This document shows, piece by piece, positions 45,851-54,971 of a stretch of 64,000 bases of DNA. The DNA comes from Bacillus sp. JCM 19034 (GTDB lineage: Bacteria > Bacillota > Bacilli > Bacillales > Bacillaceae_D): the NCBI RefSeq assembly GCF_001310635.1, contig NZ_BAXR01000006.1, positions 171,246 to 235,245 on the forward strand, in the 5' to 3' direction. The translations under genes were made by a program, and so were the position numbers. The notes below the pieces were generated by a model. The model did no database searches, was not told where the DNA came from, and saw nothing but the letters and a program-made list of their open reading frames with translations. Position 1 is the stretch's first letter. Each line of letters opens with the position of its first letter.

Positions 45851-48148
45851 ATGAAAAATCAAAGTCTATTAACGAAGCTGATAGTATTTGCGAGTATCGT
45901 CAGCATTATTCCAGTTATTGTTGTCGGTGTATTTTCATATATGCAATCATCTAAACATATTCAAGAAAAAGTCAATCACGAAAAGACTCAAGTAATACGG
46001 CAAATACAATCCAATATTGAACAAGTTTTAGTAACGGTTCACCATAGTGTTAGTAAAACAACCGACTCACCACTGATGGAATCTGTTATACGTAGTCCAT
46101 TATTAGCAGAAGATTTCTCGATTTACCGAGAGTTACGTCAAGAGTTAAGTAATTTAAGGTCATACGATACGAAAGTAGATGAAGTAATTCTCTTAAACTT
46201 ACAAGAAGATTGGATAGTTGATTATACCGGAATCTCAAGATTAGGCGATCATCCTGATAAAGAGCTGTTTTTATCTTACTTAGATTTGGAACATAATTCT
46301 ACTTGGATTTTATTAAATAATGCCGACTTTGAAGAGCCGATCTTACTTGGACATTGTCCGTATACGATTAGTTTGGTTAAGAAGCTTCCTCCTAAACTAA
46401 GCGAAAAATATGGGCTTGCCTTTACAAACATACCCACGTGTAGTTTAGCAGAGATGATTAATGTTGATGAACTATCCGACGAAGTTATGATTACCGATGA
46501 GGACTATACAATTATTGTTCACCGTGATCCTAACCTAATTGGACAATCGTTAGTTGACACTCATTACATTGAGTCATTAGAGGGATTTTCAGAGCGATCA
46601 GGTCAATTTGACGTTTTGAACCATGAAGAATTTTATACAGTTACGTACCATAAGTCTGATTTTAATGATTGGAATTATATTTCTTTTAATTCAATTGATG
46701 TTTTAACGCAGGAAAGTAAAAATATTGGCTGGATTACCTTTTTAATGATTACGTTTATCGTCTTAACATGTATTTTATACATTTTTATCATTAGTAGAAA
46801 ATTATATTCGCCAGTTAATAAGTTAGTAGCTTATATTGAAGAGCACCTACCAGAACAGACAGTAAAAAAGCGAAATGAAATAGAAATCATTGAAGATCAT
46901 ATTAGTGAGCTCTTCTCATCGAAGTCACATCTAGAGAAAGAGCTAAGAGAGCATTCGCAACAAATGAAAACAATTTTTATAAATCAGTTATTTACCGGAG
47001 ATTACAAAAGGAGCGAAATTCAGGAGAAATTATTAGATTTTGAATTAAGTGACTTAGTGCAATCATGGGAACGAATGGTCGTTTGTACAATTCATATTGA
47101 TAACTTAGATAAGTTGAATTATCAATCACATGATTTAGAAAGGATTTCATTTGCAGTTAAAAATATTGTTGAAGAAACAGTGCCAGTGGAAAAGCGTTTG
47201 CCAACTGTTTGGACAGACAAAGTGTTAATTTTATTATTAGGTTTTAGTGTTGAAGAAATACAGGCAGATCAGTTGTTTAATGTAACTGAAAAGGTTCAAA
47301 CGAATATTCATGAAACATTAAATATATGTGTAAGTATTGGTGTAAGTCGAAAGTTTGCAGATATTAAAGCAGCAAATAAGGGCTATAAAGAAGGAATAGA
47401 TGCATTGAAACACCGTATGACTTTAGGAACAGGAGTTATTGTTCATTTTTCAGCACTATATTCAGAAAAACAAGCTGCAGTATTTGACTATCCTAAAAGA
47501 ACAGAAGAAGAGTTGCTGATTGCGATCAAATTAGGTGAAGAGGATAAAGCGAAACAACAATTGAAAATATGGATAGAAAAAGTATTTAAAAAGGCACAAT
47601 CACCACAGGAATATCAAATATTTATGATGGAACTTCTAAATAATTTATTAATGTTAAAGCAAGAGAGTCAAATTAGCTTTGAACAATTAAATATTTACCA
47701 CGTTTCATTATATGAAGAATTACTTCAATTGAACATGAGGATGGAAGTAGAGCAATGGTTTTTAACAAGACTGATTCAACCACTTATTCAAATTTTTCAA
47801 AAGCGGAAAGAGTCACAGTTCCATAATCTCTCTGAGAAAATTATCGATATGATTCATCAACGGTATGATGAGGAGATTACATTAGAAGAATGTGCAGCGG
47901 AGCTTCACTATAATGCTAACTACTTAAGCAGTGTATTTAAACAAGAAACAAATTATACATTTAGTGAATATTTGTCAATGTTTCGATTTAAAATGGCAAA
48001 AAAGTGGTTAGTGGAGACGTCGATGACAGTAAAAGAAATCGCTGATCAATTACAATACAAAAATTCACAGAACTTCATAAGATCTTTTAAAAAGCAGGAA
48101 GAAATGACACCTGGACAATATCGAAAGAAGTATCAAAAGATTTCTTAG
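45851..48148 (+). CDS. AraC-family regulator with membrane sensor domain (YesS/YtdP-like)
   Basis: 765 residues. N-terminal membrane helix (about 10-32), an extracellular Cache-like sensor (about 35-290), a second helix (about 297-318), a coiled/HAMP-like segment, a degenerate GGDEF-like/central part and a C-terminal AraC double helix-turn-helix (ITLEECAAELHYNANYLSSVFKQETNYTFSEYLSMFRFKMAKKWL, VKEIADQLQYKNSQNFIRSFKKQ, PGQYRKKYQ). B. subtilis YesS controls rhamnogalacturonan genes. AAGGAGG upstream. Sits ahead of the lplABC-like importer and is probably its activator. Confidence 0.9.
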   Translation: MKNQSLLTKLIVFASIVSIIPVIVVGVFSYMQSSKHIQEKVNHEKTQVIRQIQSNIEQVLVTVHHSVSKTTDSPLMESVIRSPLLAEDFSIYRELRQELSNLRSYDTKVDEVILLNLQEDWIVDYTGISRLGDHPDKELFLSYLDLEHNSTWILLNNADFEEPILLGHCPYTISLVKKLPPKLSEKYGLAFTNIPTCSLAEMINVDELSDEVMITDEDYTIIVHRDPNLIGQSLVDTHYIESLEGFSERSGQFDVLNHEEFYTVTYHKSDFNDWNYISFNSIDVLTQESKNIGWITFLMITFIVLTCILYIFIISRKLYSPVNKLVAYIEEHLPEQTVKKRNEIEIIEDHISELFSSKSHLEKELREHSQQMKTIFINQLFTGDYKRSEIQEKLLDFELSDLVQSWERMVVCTIHIDNLDKLNYQSHDLERISFAVKNIVEETVPVEKRLPTVWTDKVLILLLGFSVEEIQADQLFNVTEKVQTNIHETLNICVSIGVSRKFADIKAANKGYKEGIDALKHRMTLGTGVIVHFSALYSEKQAAVFDYPKRTEEELLIAIKLGEEDKAKQQLKIWIEKVFKKAQSPQEYQIFMMELLNNLLMLKQESQISFEQLNIYHVSLYEELLQLNMRMEVEQWFLTRLIQPLIQIFQKRKESQFHNLSEKIIDMIHQRYDEEITLEECAAELHYNANYLSSVFKQETNYTFSEYLSMFRFKMAKKWLVETSMTVKEIADQLQYKNSQNFIRSFKKQEEMTPGQYRKKYQKIS

Positions 48149-48158
48149 CAGAGAGGAT

Positions 48159-48206
48159 AAAGGTCCATTTAGAAAGGCGGATAACGCTTTCTATGTGGAC
48201 CTTTTC
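48159..48206 (+). terminator. terminator after the AraC regulator
   Basis: AAAGGTCCA...TAGAAAG / CTTTCTA...TGGACCTTTT around CGGATAACG. Confidence 0.8.
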
Positions 48207-48302
48207 ATGTGAATTATAATTGAATGAAGCCATTCTGGAATTGCCATAATAACCCATACAATCATTAGATCAGATAGAATGAAAATGACACTGCGCAAGC
48301 GT

Positions 48303-48321
48303 TGTAAGGGCTTACATAATG
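48303..48321 (+). promoter_or_regulatory. second copy of the TGTAA-N4-TTACATAATG site
   Basis: TGTAAGGGCTTACATAATG; 16/19 match to 45814-45832. About 220 bases before the solute-binding-protein start. Confidence 0.5.
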
Positions 48322-48397
48322 AGATGGTGATTATATGAATCATGATTACTTTTGAATATGATCGTAAGTAACAACTAATCACTTATATCAAAAACTT

Positions 48398-48409
48398 ACC
48401 AACGTTGTT
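48398..48409 (+). promoter_or_regulatory. second palindromic operator candidate
   Basis: ACCAACGTTGTT, sharing CAACGTTGTTAAAT with the site at 44776. Confidence 0.5.
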
Positions 48410-48544
48410 AAATTGATTTAGGGGGTGACACTTAGTCTCACTAGTTTAGGAGTTGTTACGTTATTCTTAATTATCCTGAAGTGAAAACGTTAGCTGAGAT
48501 GTGTGTTATGATCGAAAAGAAAATTAAAAATTGGGGGTTATAAA

Positions 48545-50102
48545 ATGATGATTGCAAAAAAGTATGTTGTCGTTGTTTGCAGTTTTGCACTATTAATAAT
48601 GATGTTAATTGCATGTAATAATGAAAACGCTTCAAATAGTGATGAAACACCTTCTGATTCAAATGATACGAATGGAGGAACAGTTAGTGAAGCAGACGAG
48701 TCAGATGAGCAGTATGAATTTTCAATAATGACGAATTTGCACACAGCGGAAACACCTGATCCAAAAATTCAAGAGTTAATTGAGGAGATGACGGGGTACA
48801 AACTTGATATACAATGGGTCCCAGATAGTAACTATGAAGAAAGATTAAATACAGCATTTGCTACAGGTTCATTACCAGATGTTGTGAGAATTGGGTTTAA
48901 CCAAATGAATCAATTTAAAGATGCTATTCGGAATGATCAATTTTGGGAAATTGGTCCATATTTAGACGAGTTTGAAAATTTGAGTAATTTAAATGAAGAT
49001 ATTATGGCCAATACAATGGTTGACGGTAAGTTATATGGAATTTACCAAGCGCCCATTATCACGACAAGGAATTATTTATCGGAAGGATTGGGCAGATAAT
49101 TTAGGATTAGAAGCACCAACAACAACTGATGAGTTTATGGAAATGGTTCGTGCGTTTACAGAAGATGACCCAAACGGATCGGGTAGTAATGATACGATTG
49201 GACTTGCCGATCGTAGTGATTTAATATATGGAGGGTTTAAGACGATTGCTTCTTGGTTTGGGACTCCAAATGAATGGGGAGAAAAAGACGGGGAGTTACT
49301 TCCTGAATTTATGTTTGATGAATATATGGATACATTAGACTTTTATAAAGAAATGCACTCAAACGGCTATATTAACCAAGATTTCCCTGTTACGAGTAAA
49401 GACGATCAAATTGCCCTTGTAACAAATGGAACTGCTGGTGTATACGTTGGTTCTTTACATGATGTGACATCGTTAAATAATGATGCTATCGCCCTTAACC
49501 CTGATTTAGAATTCGATGTTCAAAACCGTGTTGAAGGACCGCATGGAGAATTTGGTGTTTGGGCAATACCGGGATTTGGCGAGATAATTATATTTTCTAA
49601 AACATCTATTGAAACAGAAGAAGATTTAAAGAAAATTTTAGGATTTTATGATAAGTTAGCATCCCCTGAAGTGATCAATACTTTATACTGGGGTATTGAA
49701 GGAGAACATTATGAATTAAAAGACGGTCGTGCTGATAATTCGATCGCAGAACAACGCATTACTGATACAGAGGTTAGGCCATATTTAACATTAGAAATTG
49801 GTGAGCCAGAAACGACAGGACGTTATGAGGGATATACAGATTATGAGGTTCGCCAGAAAGCAGACGAATTAGTTATTGATAACAATAATTATCTAATTCA
49901 TAATCCAGCTGTAACACTAGATTCGGAAACATTTATTCGTGATGGAGAGCGTTTAAATCAAATGATTGAAGATGTAACAGTTCGTTATATACTCGGTCAA
50001 ACAGATAAAGAGGGATTTGAGAAGGCAATAGAAGACTGGCGTGCTCAAGGTGGAGACGCTATTATTGAAGAAATAAATGAATCGTATAAAGCATTAAATT
50101 GA
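48545..50102 (+). CDS. extracellular solute-binding lipoprotein (LplA/YtcQ-like), frameshifted
   Basis: About 518 residues after repair. Lipoprotein signal with lipobox LIAC (Cys near 21), then a Ser/Asp/Asn-rich linker and an extracellular solute-binding family 1 fold. The frame from 48545 stops at 49099; removing one C from CCC at 49052-49054 gives GIYQAPLSRQGIIYRKDWADNLGLEAP and joins the frame to 50102. Family marks: TLHTAETPDPKIQELIEEMTG, WEIGPYLDEF. Binds oligosaccharide (probably pectin-derived) for the following permeases. GGGGGTTATAAA upstream. Terminator follows at 50111-50149. Confidence 0.88.
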
Positions 50103-50110
50103 TAAGTAGA

Positions 50111-50149
50111 AGAGGATTGATTCATTTAGGGTCAATCCTCTGTTTTTTT
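50111..50149 (+). terminator. terminator after the solute-binding-protein gene
   Basis: AGAGGATTGA / TCAATCCTCT, 11-base loop, then GTTTTTTT. Read-through or a new promoter must supply the permease genes. Confidence 0.9.
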
Positions 50150-50350
50150 AATAGTTATATAGACATTACAATATGATTAATGTAAAGCATTGTGCAAAAT
50201 GAAACGGTTGGACTAATTATAATCTTATCTAGCATTAATGAATAATCTTTATCTTTGATTTAGTAAAAAACCTTGATTAATCAACGTTTTTTACACTGTT
50301 ATGGTGAAATGATTATAGCTGTAATTTTGATTTCCTATTAAGATTGTTTT

Positions 50351-50364
50351 AGAAAGCGTTTACA
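50351..50364 (+). promoter_or_regulatory. cre site before the permease genes
   Basis: AGAAAGCGTTTACA matches the cre consensus (TGNAARCGNWWNCA) in all but the first base. It lies 28 bases before the ATG. Confidence 0.7.
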
Positions 50365-50391
50365 AAAGAGTTTCTTGAAAGGGAGATGACA

Positions 50392-51354
50392 ATGGAAAAT
50401 CAAGTAGCTGTAGAAAAAACACCAGTTCCGGAACCGGAATTTAGTAGGCGTTCTGAACTCATGAAGAGGTTAAAAAAGAATAAATGGATATATTTAATGA
50501 TCGCTCCTGGTATTCTTTATTTCTTCATTTATAAGTACATTCCAATGTATGGTTTGGTTATTGCTTTTCAAGATTACAAGCCTTTTCTTGGGATTATGGG
50601 GAGTGAGTGGGTTGGTTTTCAGCATTTCGAACGTTTATTTTCGAGTCCTGATTTTTGGATGATATTTCGAAATACACTAGTTTTATTTGCATTGCAGATT
50701 TTTGTGTATTTTCCAATTCCAATCATACTAGCTTTAATGTTAAATGAGGTTCGCAATCAATTTTTCAAAAGAAGTGTGCAAACATTGATTTATATCCCTC
50801 ACTTCATGTCATGGGTTGTCATTGTTTCTATTAGCTTTGTTATGCTGACATTAGATGGTGGGATCATTAATTCGATTATTGAGGCAATGGGCTTTCAAAA
50901 AATAAACTTTTTAATGAATCCAGATACGTTTAGGCCGATGTATATTCTTCAAGTTATTTGGCGTGAAGCTGGGTGGGGGACGATTATTTTTTTAGCAGCA
51001 GTTGCGGCAGTTGATCCGGAACAGTATGAAGCTGCAAGAATTGATGGAGCAAATCGATTTAGACAAATGTGGCATATTACATTACCAGCAATTCGTAGCG
51101 TCATTGTTGTACTACTAATATTGAAAATTGGAGACGTATTAGAATTAGGTTTTGAACATGTTTATTTATTGCTAAATGCATCAAACCGCGAAGTTGGTGA
51201 AATTTTCGATACGTATGTGTATACAGCAGGTTTAAGGCAAGGTCAATTTAGTTATAGTACTGCTGTTGGCTTCTTTAAAGGGATTGTCGGCTTAATTTTA
51301 GTCATATTTGCTAACTGGTTAGCGAAAAAAGCTGGAGAAGAAGGAGTTTACTAA
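50392..51354 (+). CDS. ABC transporter permease (LplB/YteP-like)
   Basis: About 320 residues from ATG 50392 (AAGGGAG 6 bases upstream; the ATG at 50386 is too close). Six membrane helices; binding-protein-dependent transport motif EAARIDGANRFRQMWHITLPAIR near 218 (EAA loop) that docks on the ATPase. LplB family. Pairs with the next permease; the ATPase gene is not in the window, as is usual for this class, which uses a shared MsmX-type ATPase. Confidence 0.93.
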   Translation: MENQVAVEKTPVPEPEFSRRSELMKRLKKNKWIYLMIAPGILYFFIYKYIPMYGLVIAFQDYKPFLGIMGSEWVGFQHFERLFSSPDFWMIFRNTLVLFALQIFVYFPIPIILALMLNEVRNQFFKRSVQTLIYIPHFMSWVVIVSISFVMLTLDGGIINSIIEAMGFQKINFLMNPDTFRPMYILQVIWREAGWGTIIFLAAVAAVDPEQYEAARIDGANRFRQMWHITLPAIRSVIVVLLILKIGDVLELGFEHVYLLLNASNREVGEIFDTYVYTAGLRQGQFSYSTAVGFFKGIVGLILVIFANWLAKKAGEEGVY

Positions 51355-51372
51355 GAAAAGGGGTGTGGGATC

Positions 51373-52248
51373 ATGGTAAAAGATCGATCAATTGGTAGTC
51401 GATTATTCGATGTAACCAATATTACGTTATTAGTTATTATTGCTTTATTATGTGTGTTACCGTTTTTACATGTTATAGCTGCTTCGTTCACAACGAGTGC
51501 AGAACTAGCTGATAAACGTTTTGTATTAATTCCAACTGTTTGGAGCTTAGACGCGTATCGTTATATCTTTTCAACTGATACGATCATGAAGGCAATGTTA
51601 GTATCGATTGGTGTCACCGTTGGAGGAACAATTTTCAGTATGTTGCTATCGACATTAACTGCTTATGGATTATCAAGGAAGGATTTAGTTGGTAGAAGGT
51701 TTATTATGTTTTTTATTGTATTTACATTGTTATTTAATGGAGGAATGATTCCAACATTTTTAGTAGTTCAGTACACAGGTTTATTAAATACATTGGCAGC
51801 TCTTGTGATACCAGTCGCAATTAATGCCTTTAACATGATCATTTTAAAAAGTTTCTTCCAAAACCTCCCATCTGGACTTGAAGAGTCTGCTAAAATTGAT
51901 GGCTGTAGTGACTTTGGCATACTGTTTCGCATTGTTATTCCGTGTTCAATGCCTGCCATTGCGACCATTTCATTATTTTACGCTGTGACATATTGGAATA
52001 CGTATATGCATGCGATTCTATATATTAGTGATTCCTCGAAATGGCCAGTGCAAGTTCTGTTAAGACAGGTTGTTGTATTAGCTAGTGGATTAAACTATGA
52101 TGGTGCAGAATTTACGAATGTTCCACCTCCGGAAATTACCGTGAAGATGGCCGTTATCGTAGTGGCTACATTACCGGTTTTACTCGTGTATCCATTTATA
52201 CAAAAACACTTTGCTAAAGGAGCTCTATTAGGCTCAATGAAAGGTTAA
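51373..52248 (+). CDS. ABC transporter permease (LplC/YtcP-like)
   Basis: 291 residues, six helices, with the EAA-type loop LEESAKIDGCSDFGILFRIVIPCSMPAI near 176. GGGGTGTGG precedes ATG; begins 18 bases after the previous stop. Forms the heterodimeric channel with the 50392 permease. Confidence 0.93.
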   Translation: MVKDRSIGSRLFDVTNITLLVIIALLCVLPFLHVIAASFTTSAELADKRFVLIPTVWSLDAYRYIFSTDTIMKAMLVSIGVTVGGTIFSMLLSTLTAYGLSRKDLVGRRFIMFFIVFTLLFNGGMIPTFLVVQYTGLLNTLAALVIPVAINAFNMIILKSFFQNLPSGLEESAKIDGCSDFGILFRIVIPCSMPAIATISLFYAVTYWNTYMHAILYISDSSKWPVQVLLRQVVVLASGLNYDGAEFTNVPPPEITVKMAVIVVATLPVLLVYPFIQKHFAKGALLGSMKG

Positions 52249-52272
52249 ATTTGAAAGAAATTGGGTGGAAAT

Positions 52273-53379
52273 ATGAACGTTCAACATAATCAACTGCAAC
52301 AATTAGATGAACAGTATCATGAATTATTTAAATGGTTAGCAGGTCAGTACGATTCGAAAACAGGGGGTTTTTATTATGCGAAAAGCTCAAGGGAGGATGA
52401 TCGTTTTACACCTGATATAGAATCAACGGCTCAAGCAATGAATATCCTTATTCGAAATGAGGCACTAGATAACTCACCTAAGCAAATAAAAGAAAAACTC
52501 ATTCGCTTCTTTCAAAATAAGCAAGTAAAAGAAACAGGATATTTTTAGATGACGATCCAGCGATGAAGAAGGATGAAGTAATGGTGCAAAGGCACTTGGC
52601 TATTCGATGAATGCATTAAAGCGATTAGGTAGTAAACCTTTGTATCCACTACCTTTAAAGGCTAAATCAGCACCAGCATTTACACAATCAGTAGAAGCAT
52701 ATATAGAAAAATGGAAAAGTATTGATTTAAGCAATAGCTGGCGTGGATGTGATTTGTTAGCTACTTCATGTGTTTATTTGAATGAAATGGATAGAGAACG
52801 TAGGCAGCCGTATATTGAGGCAGCAACAAAATATTTTGCTTCGATTCAAGATCAACAGACGGGGTTATGGGGAGAAGGAAGTATGTACGTTCGTATTTCT
52901 GGAACGTTTAAGCTTTACACATTTTACAATAGGTTCCAAATACCAATCCCGAATAAAGAAAACATATACAAAAGTATTTTGACTTGTTTGCGGACAGAAA
53001 AAGCGATTGATATGTGTTATATTCGTAACCCGATTGATCTCCTAGTTTATCTTGATATGGATATACCGGAAAAAGAGCTTTTTGAAATCATTGAAATAAC
53101 GACAAACAATATTAGCAAATTAAAACGTGCTGATGGAGGATTTTCCCGAGAATTAAATCATTCACCAAAAGCACCTAATGTTGCTCAAGTAAAGGAAGGC
53201 GAATATTATCCCCATATGCCCGAACCGGTTATGCTAGGAAACGGTCTAGTAGAAGGGATATGAATGCCAGCACACAAGCTACACTTATTCGGAAACAATG
53301 CTATCATTTAGCCGGTATTACACCATCTCCACTAAAAGAAGCCGAATATTTTAGCGAGTATCTAGCAAATGTACAGTAG
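52273..53379 (+). CDS. predicted alpha-barrel protein of the carbohydrate locus (three frameshifts)
   Basis: About 370 residues after repair. Frames 52273-52548, then from about 52584 to 53263, then to 53379 join if one base is added at each of the T run 52542-52546 (GYFLDDDPAMKKDEV), the GG at 52583-52584 (MGAKALGYSMNALKRLG) and the GGG at 53255-53257 (LVEGDMNAST). Sequence shows helical pairs and Gly/Phe-rich turns (YDSKTGGFYYAKSS, DQQTGLWGEG, KRADGGFSREL) like the alpha/alpha toroid of terpene cyclase-like or glycosidase folds. I do not recognise a named family and assign no activity. Between the permeases and the MFS gene in the same strand run. The breaks make the residue numbering uncertain. 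Confidence 0.65.
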
Positions 53380-53421
53380 TTTTATATTATTTCAAGAATA
53401 AGAGAGAAGTGTTATGGAGGT

Positions 53422-54630
53422 ATGACATTTTTTCGAATACCGAAAGAGAAAAGACTCTCAAAGCAAGCTGTAATAACATTATTGAATCATACTATTTTTC
53501 AGTTTGGTAACTCATTGTCACTTATTTTTATAAATTTATATTTATGGCGTTTAACTGAAAGTTTAATGATTAATGGTATGTTTAATGTAACCGCAATCAT
53601 GGCTCAATGTCTCACAACGCTTCTAATTGGTAAATTAGCTAAGAGAAAAGGCCATCTAGTTATGTATCGATATGGAATCTTTTTGACAGCATTTTTTTAC
53701 CTATGTGTTATTACGACAAGGGAAAGTATGGTTGATTATTTCGTTTTGTTTGCGATCATTCGTGGGATTGCCCAATCTACGTATTGGTTAAGCTATTTTA
53801 CTTTAGCTCACGAAGTATCAAATAATCAGAATCGCCATCGATATCTAGGCTGGAATCAAGCATTAATGGGCGTTGCCAATTTGATCGGACCGGCAGTAGC
53901 GGGGTATGTCATTAGTGTTCAGGAGGGGTTGGCTGGTTATACGATTGTTTTTTCATTTGCGTTTGCCATGTTTATATTAGCGACTATTGGAAGCTTTAGA
54001 ATGGAAAAGGAAGAGACACATCATACTCAATATTATATGAAACTATTACCGCTTATTATAAAGAGAGAAAGGCGTTTTGGTTATTCACTCTTTGGTTGGT
54101 TTTTATTAGGGTTTCCTCAAGGGATTATGATGTATGTTCCTCCTATTCTCTTATTTGTCATCTTTCCTGACGAGAGCTTTATCGGAATGACCAATGCGTT
54201 ATTTCTAGCATTATCAATTATAGCTAGTTATGTTATTTCGCGTTTGGCAAACACTGTACATTCACGAAAATATTTATTTGTGTCAGCCATTGGTATGTTA
54301 CTTTCAGCCAGCTTCTTATTTTGGGAATTAAGTATATGGACGGTAATGTTATTTATGTCGATAAACTCATTATTTAAACCATTACAAGCAAATACGTATG
54401 GGGTCTATTACTTTACATGGTTAGATCACATACCATTGAAAAAGCACTTTCGCGTAGAAACAGTTGTATTGCGAGAAGCCATTATAAATGGGGGCAGAGC
54501 GTTAGGGGTTGTCATTTTTATGATATTTGCTAATGAGATAAATCCAACAACAGTTCCTCTTGTTCTATTTTTTGTATTAGCAATTCAGTTATTGGTTCCA
54601 TTTTTAATAAAAAATAAAAGGAGCGATTGA
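53422..54630 (+). CDS. MFS transporter
   Basis: 402 residues with about 12 membrane helices; typical cytoplasmic loop LIGKLAKRKGHLVMYRYG near 75 and paired half-domains. The start is uncertain: GGAGG is only one base before ATG 53422. Overlaps the next gene's ribosome region, whose GTG starts 3 bases after this stop. Probably imports or exports a sugar in the locus. Confidence 0.82.
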   Translation: MTFFRIPKEKRLSKQAVITLLNHTIFQFGNSLSLIFINLYLWRLTESLMINGMFNVTAIMAQCLTTLLIGKLAKRKGHLVMYRYGIFLTAFFYLCVITTRESMVDYFVLFAIIRGIAQSTYWLSYFTLAHEVSNNQNRHRYLGWNQALMGVANLIGPAVAGYVISVQEGLAGYTIVFSFAFAMFILATIGSFRMEKEETHHTQYYMKLLPLIIKRERRFGYSLFGWFLLGFPQGIMMYVPPILLFVIFPDESFIGMTNALFLALSIIASYVISRLANTVHSRKYLFVSAIGMLLSASFLFWELSIWTVMLFMSINSLFKPLQANTYGVYYFTWLDHIPLKKHFRVETVVLREAIINGGRALGVVIFMIFANEINPTTVPLVLFFVLAIQLLVPFLIKNKRSD

Positions 54631-54632
54631 TA

Positions 54633-54971
54633 GTGGCTATTGGAAAATGGGAAGAAGTAGATCAATTAGTTAAAAGAAAGATTCATCCACCTGGAGATCA
54701 GGTAATGATGATGGAAGTTCAATTTCAAAAAGGTGGTATTGGGCAAGAACACAGCCATCCGCATGAGCAGTTAACATATTGCCTTAAGGGTGTCTTCGAA
54801 TTTAAAGTTGATTACAACACAATTGTTTTAAACGAAGGTGAAACACTTCACATTCCAAGTAATGCAGTTCACAGCGTGGTTGCATTAGAGGACGGCATTT
54901 TATTAGATACGTTCACACCATTGCGGAAAGATTTATTAAATTCAGAGCAAAGCAAGGGGGAAACGAAATGA
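54633..54971 (+). CDS. cupin-domain protein
   Basis: 112 residues from GTG 54633 (AAGGAG 9 bases upstream; TTG 54627 is too close). Cupin motif 1: GIGQEHSHPHEQLTYCLKGVFEFKV near 33 (metal His pairs and Glu), motif 2: EGETLHIPSNAVHSVVAL near 70. Resembles pectin-degradation KdgF-like cupins, which act on unsaturated uronates, but a signalling or binding role is possible. Its end overlaps the next start by 4 bases (ATGA). Confidence 0.82.
   Translation: MAIGKWEEVDQLVKRKIHPPGDQVMMMEVQFQKGGIGQEHSHPHEQLTYCLKGVFEFKVDYNTIVLNEGETLHIPSNAVHSVVALEDGILLDTFTPLRKDLLNSEQSKGETK

Larger units (their letters stand above)
48149..48544. other. intergenic control region before the ABC importer genes
   Basis: About 400 bases without a gene; holds the terminator at 48159-48206 and the two operator candidates listed below, with AT-rich promoter-like sequence in the last 100 bases. 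Confidence 0.5.

Noticed and set aside
45667..45954. Plus-strand 95-codon frame
   Set aside because: Runs through a terminator and into the AraC regulator in another frame.
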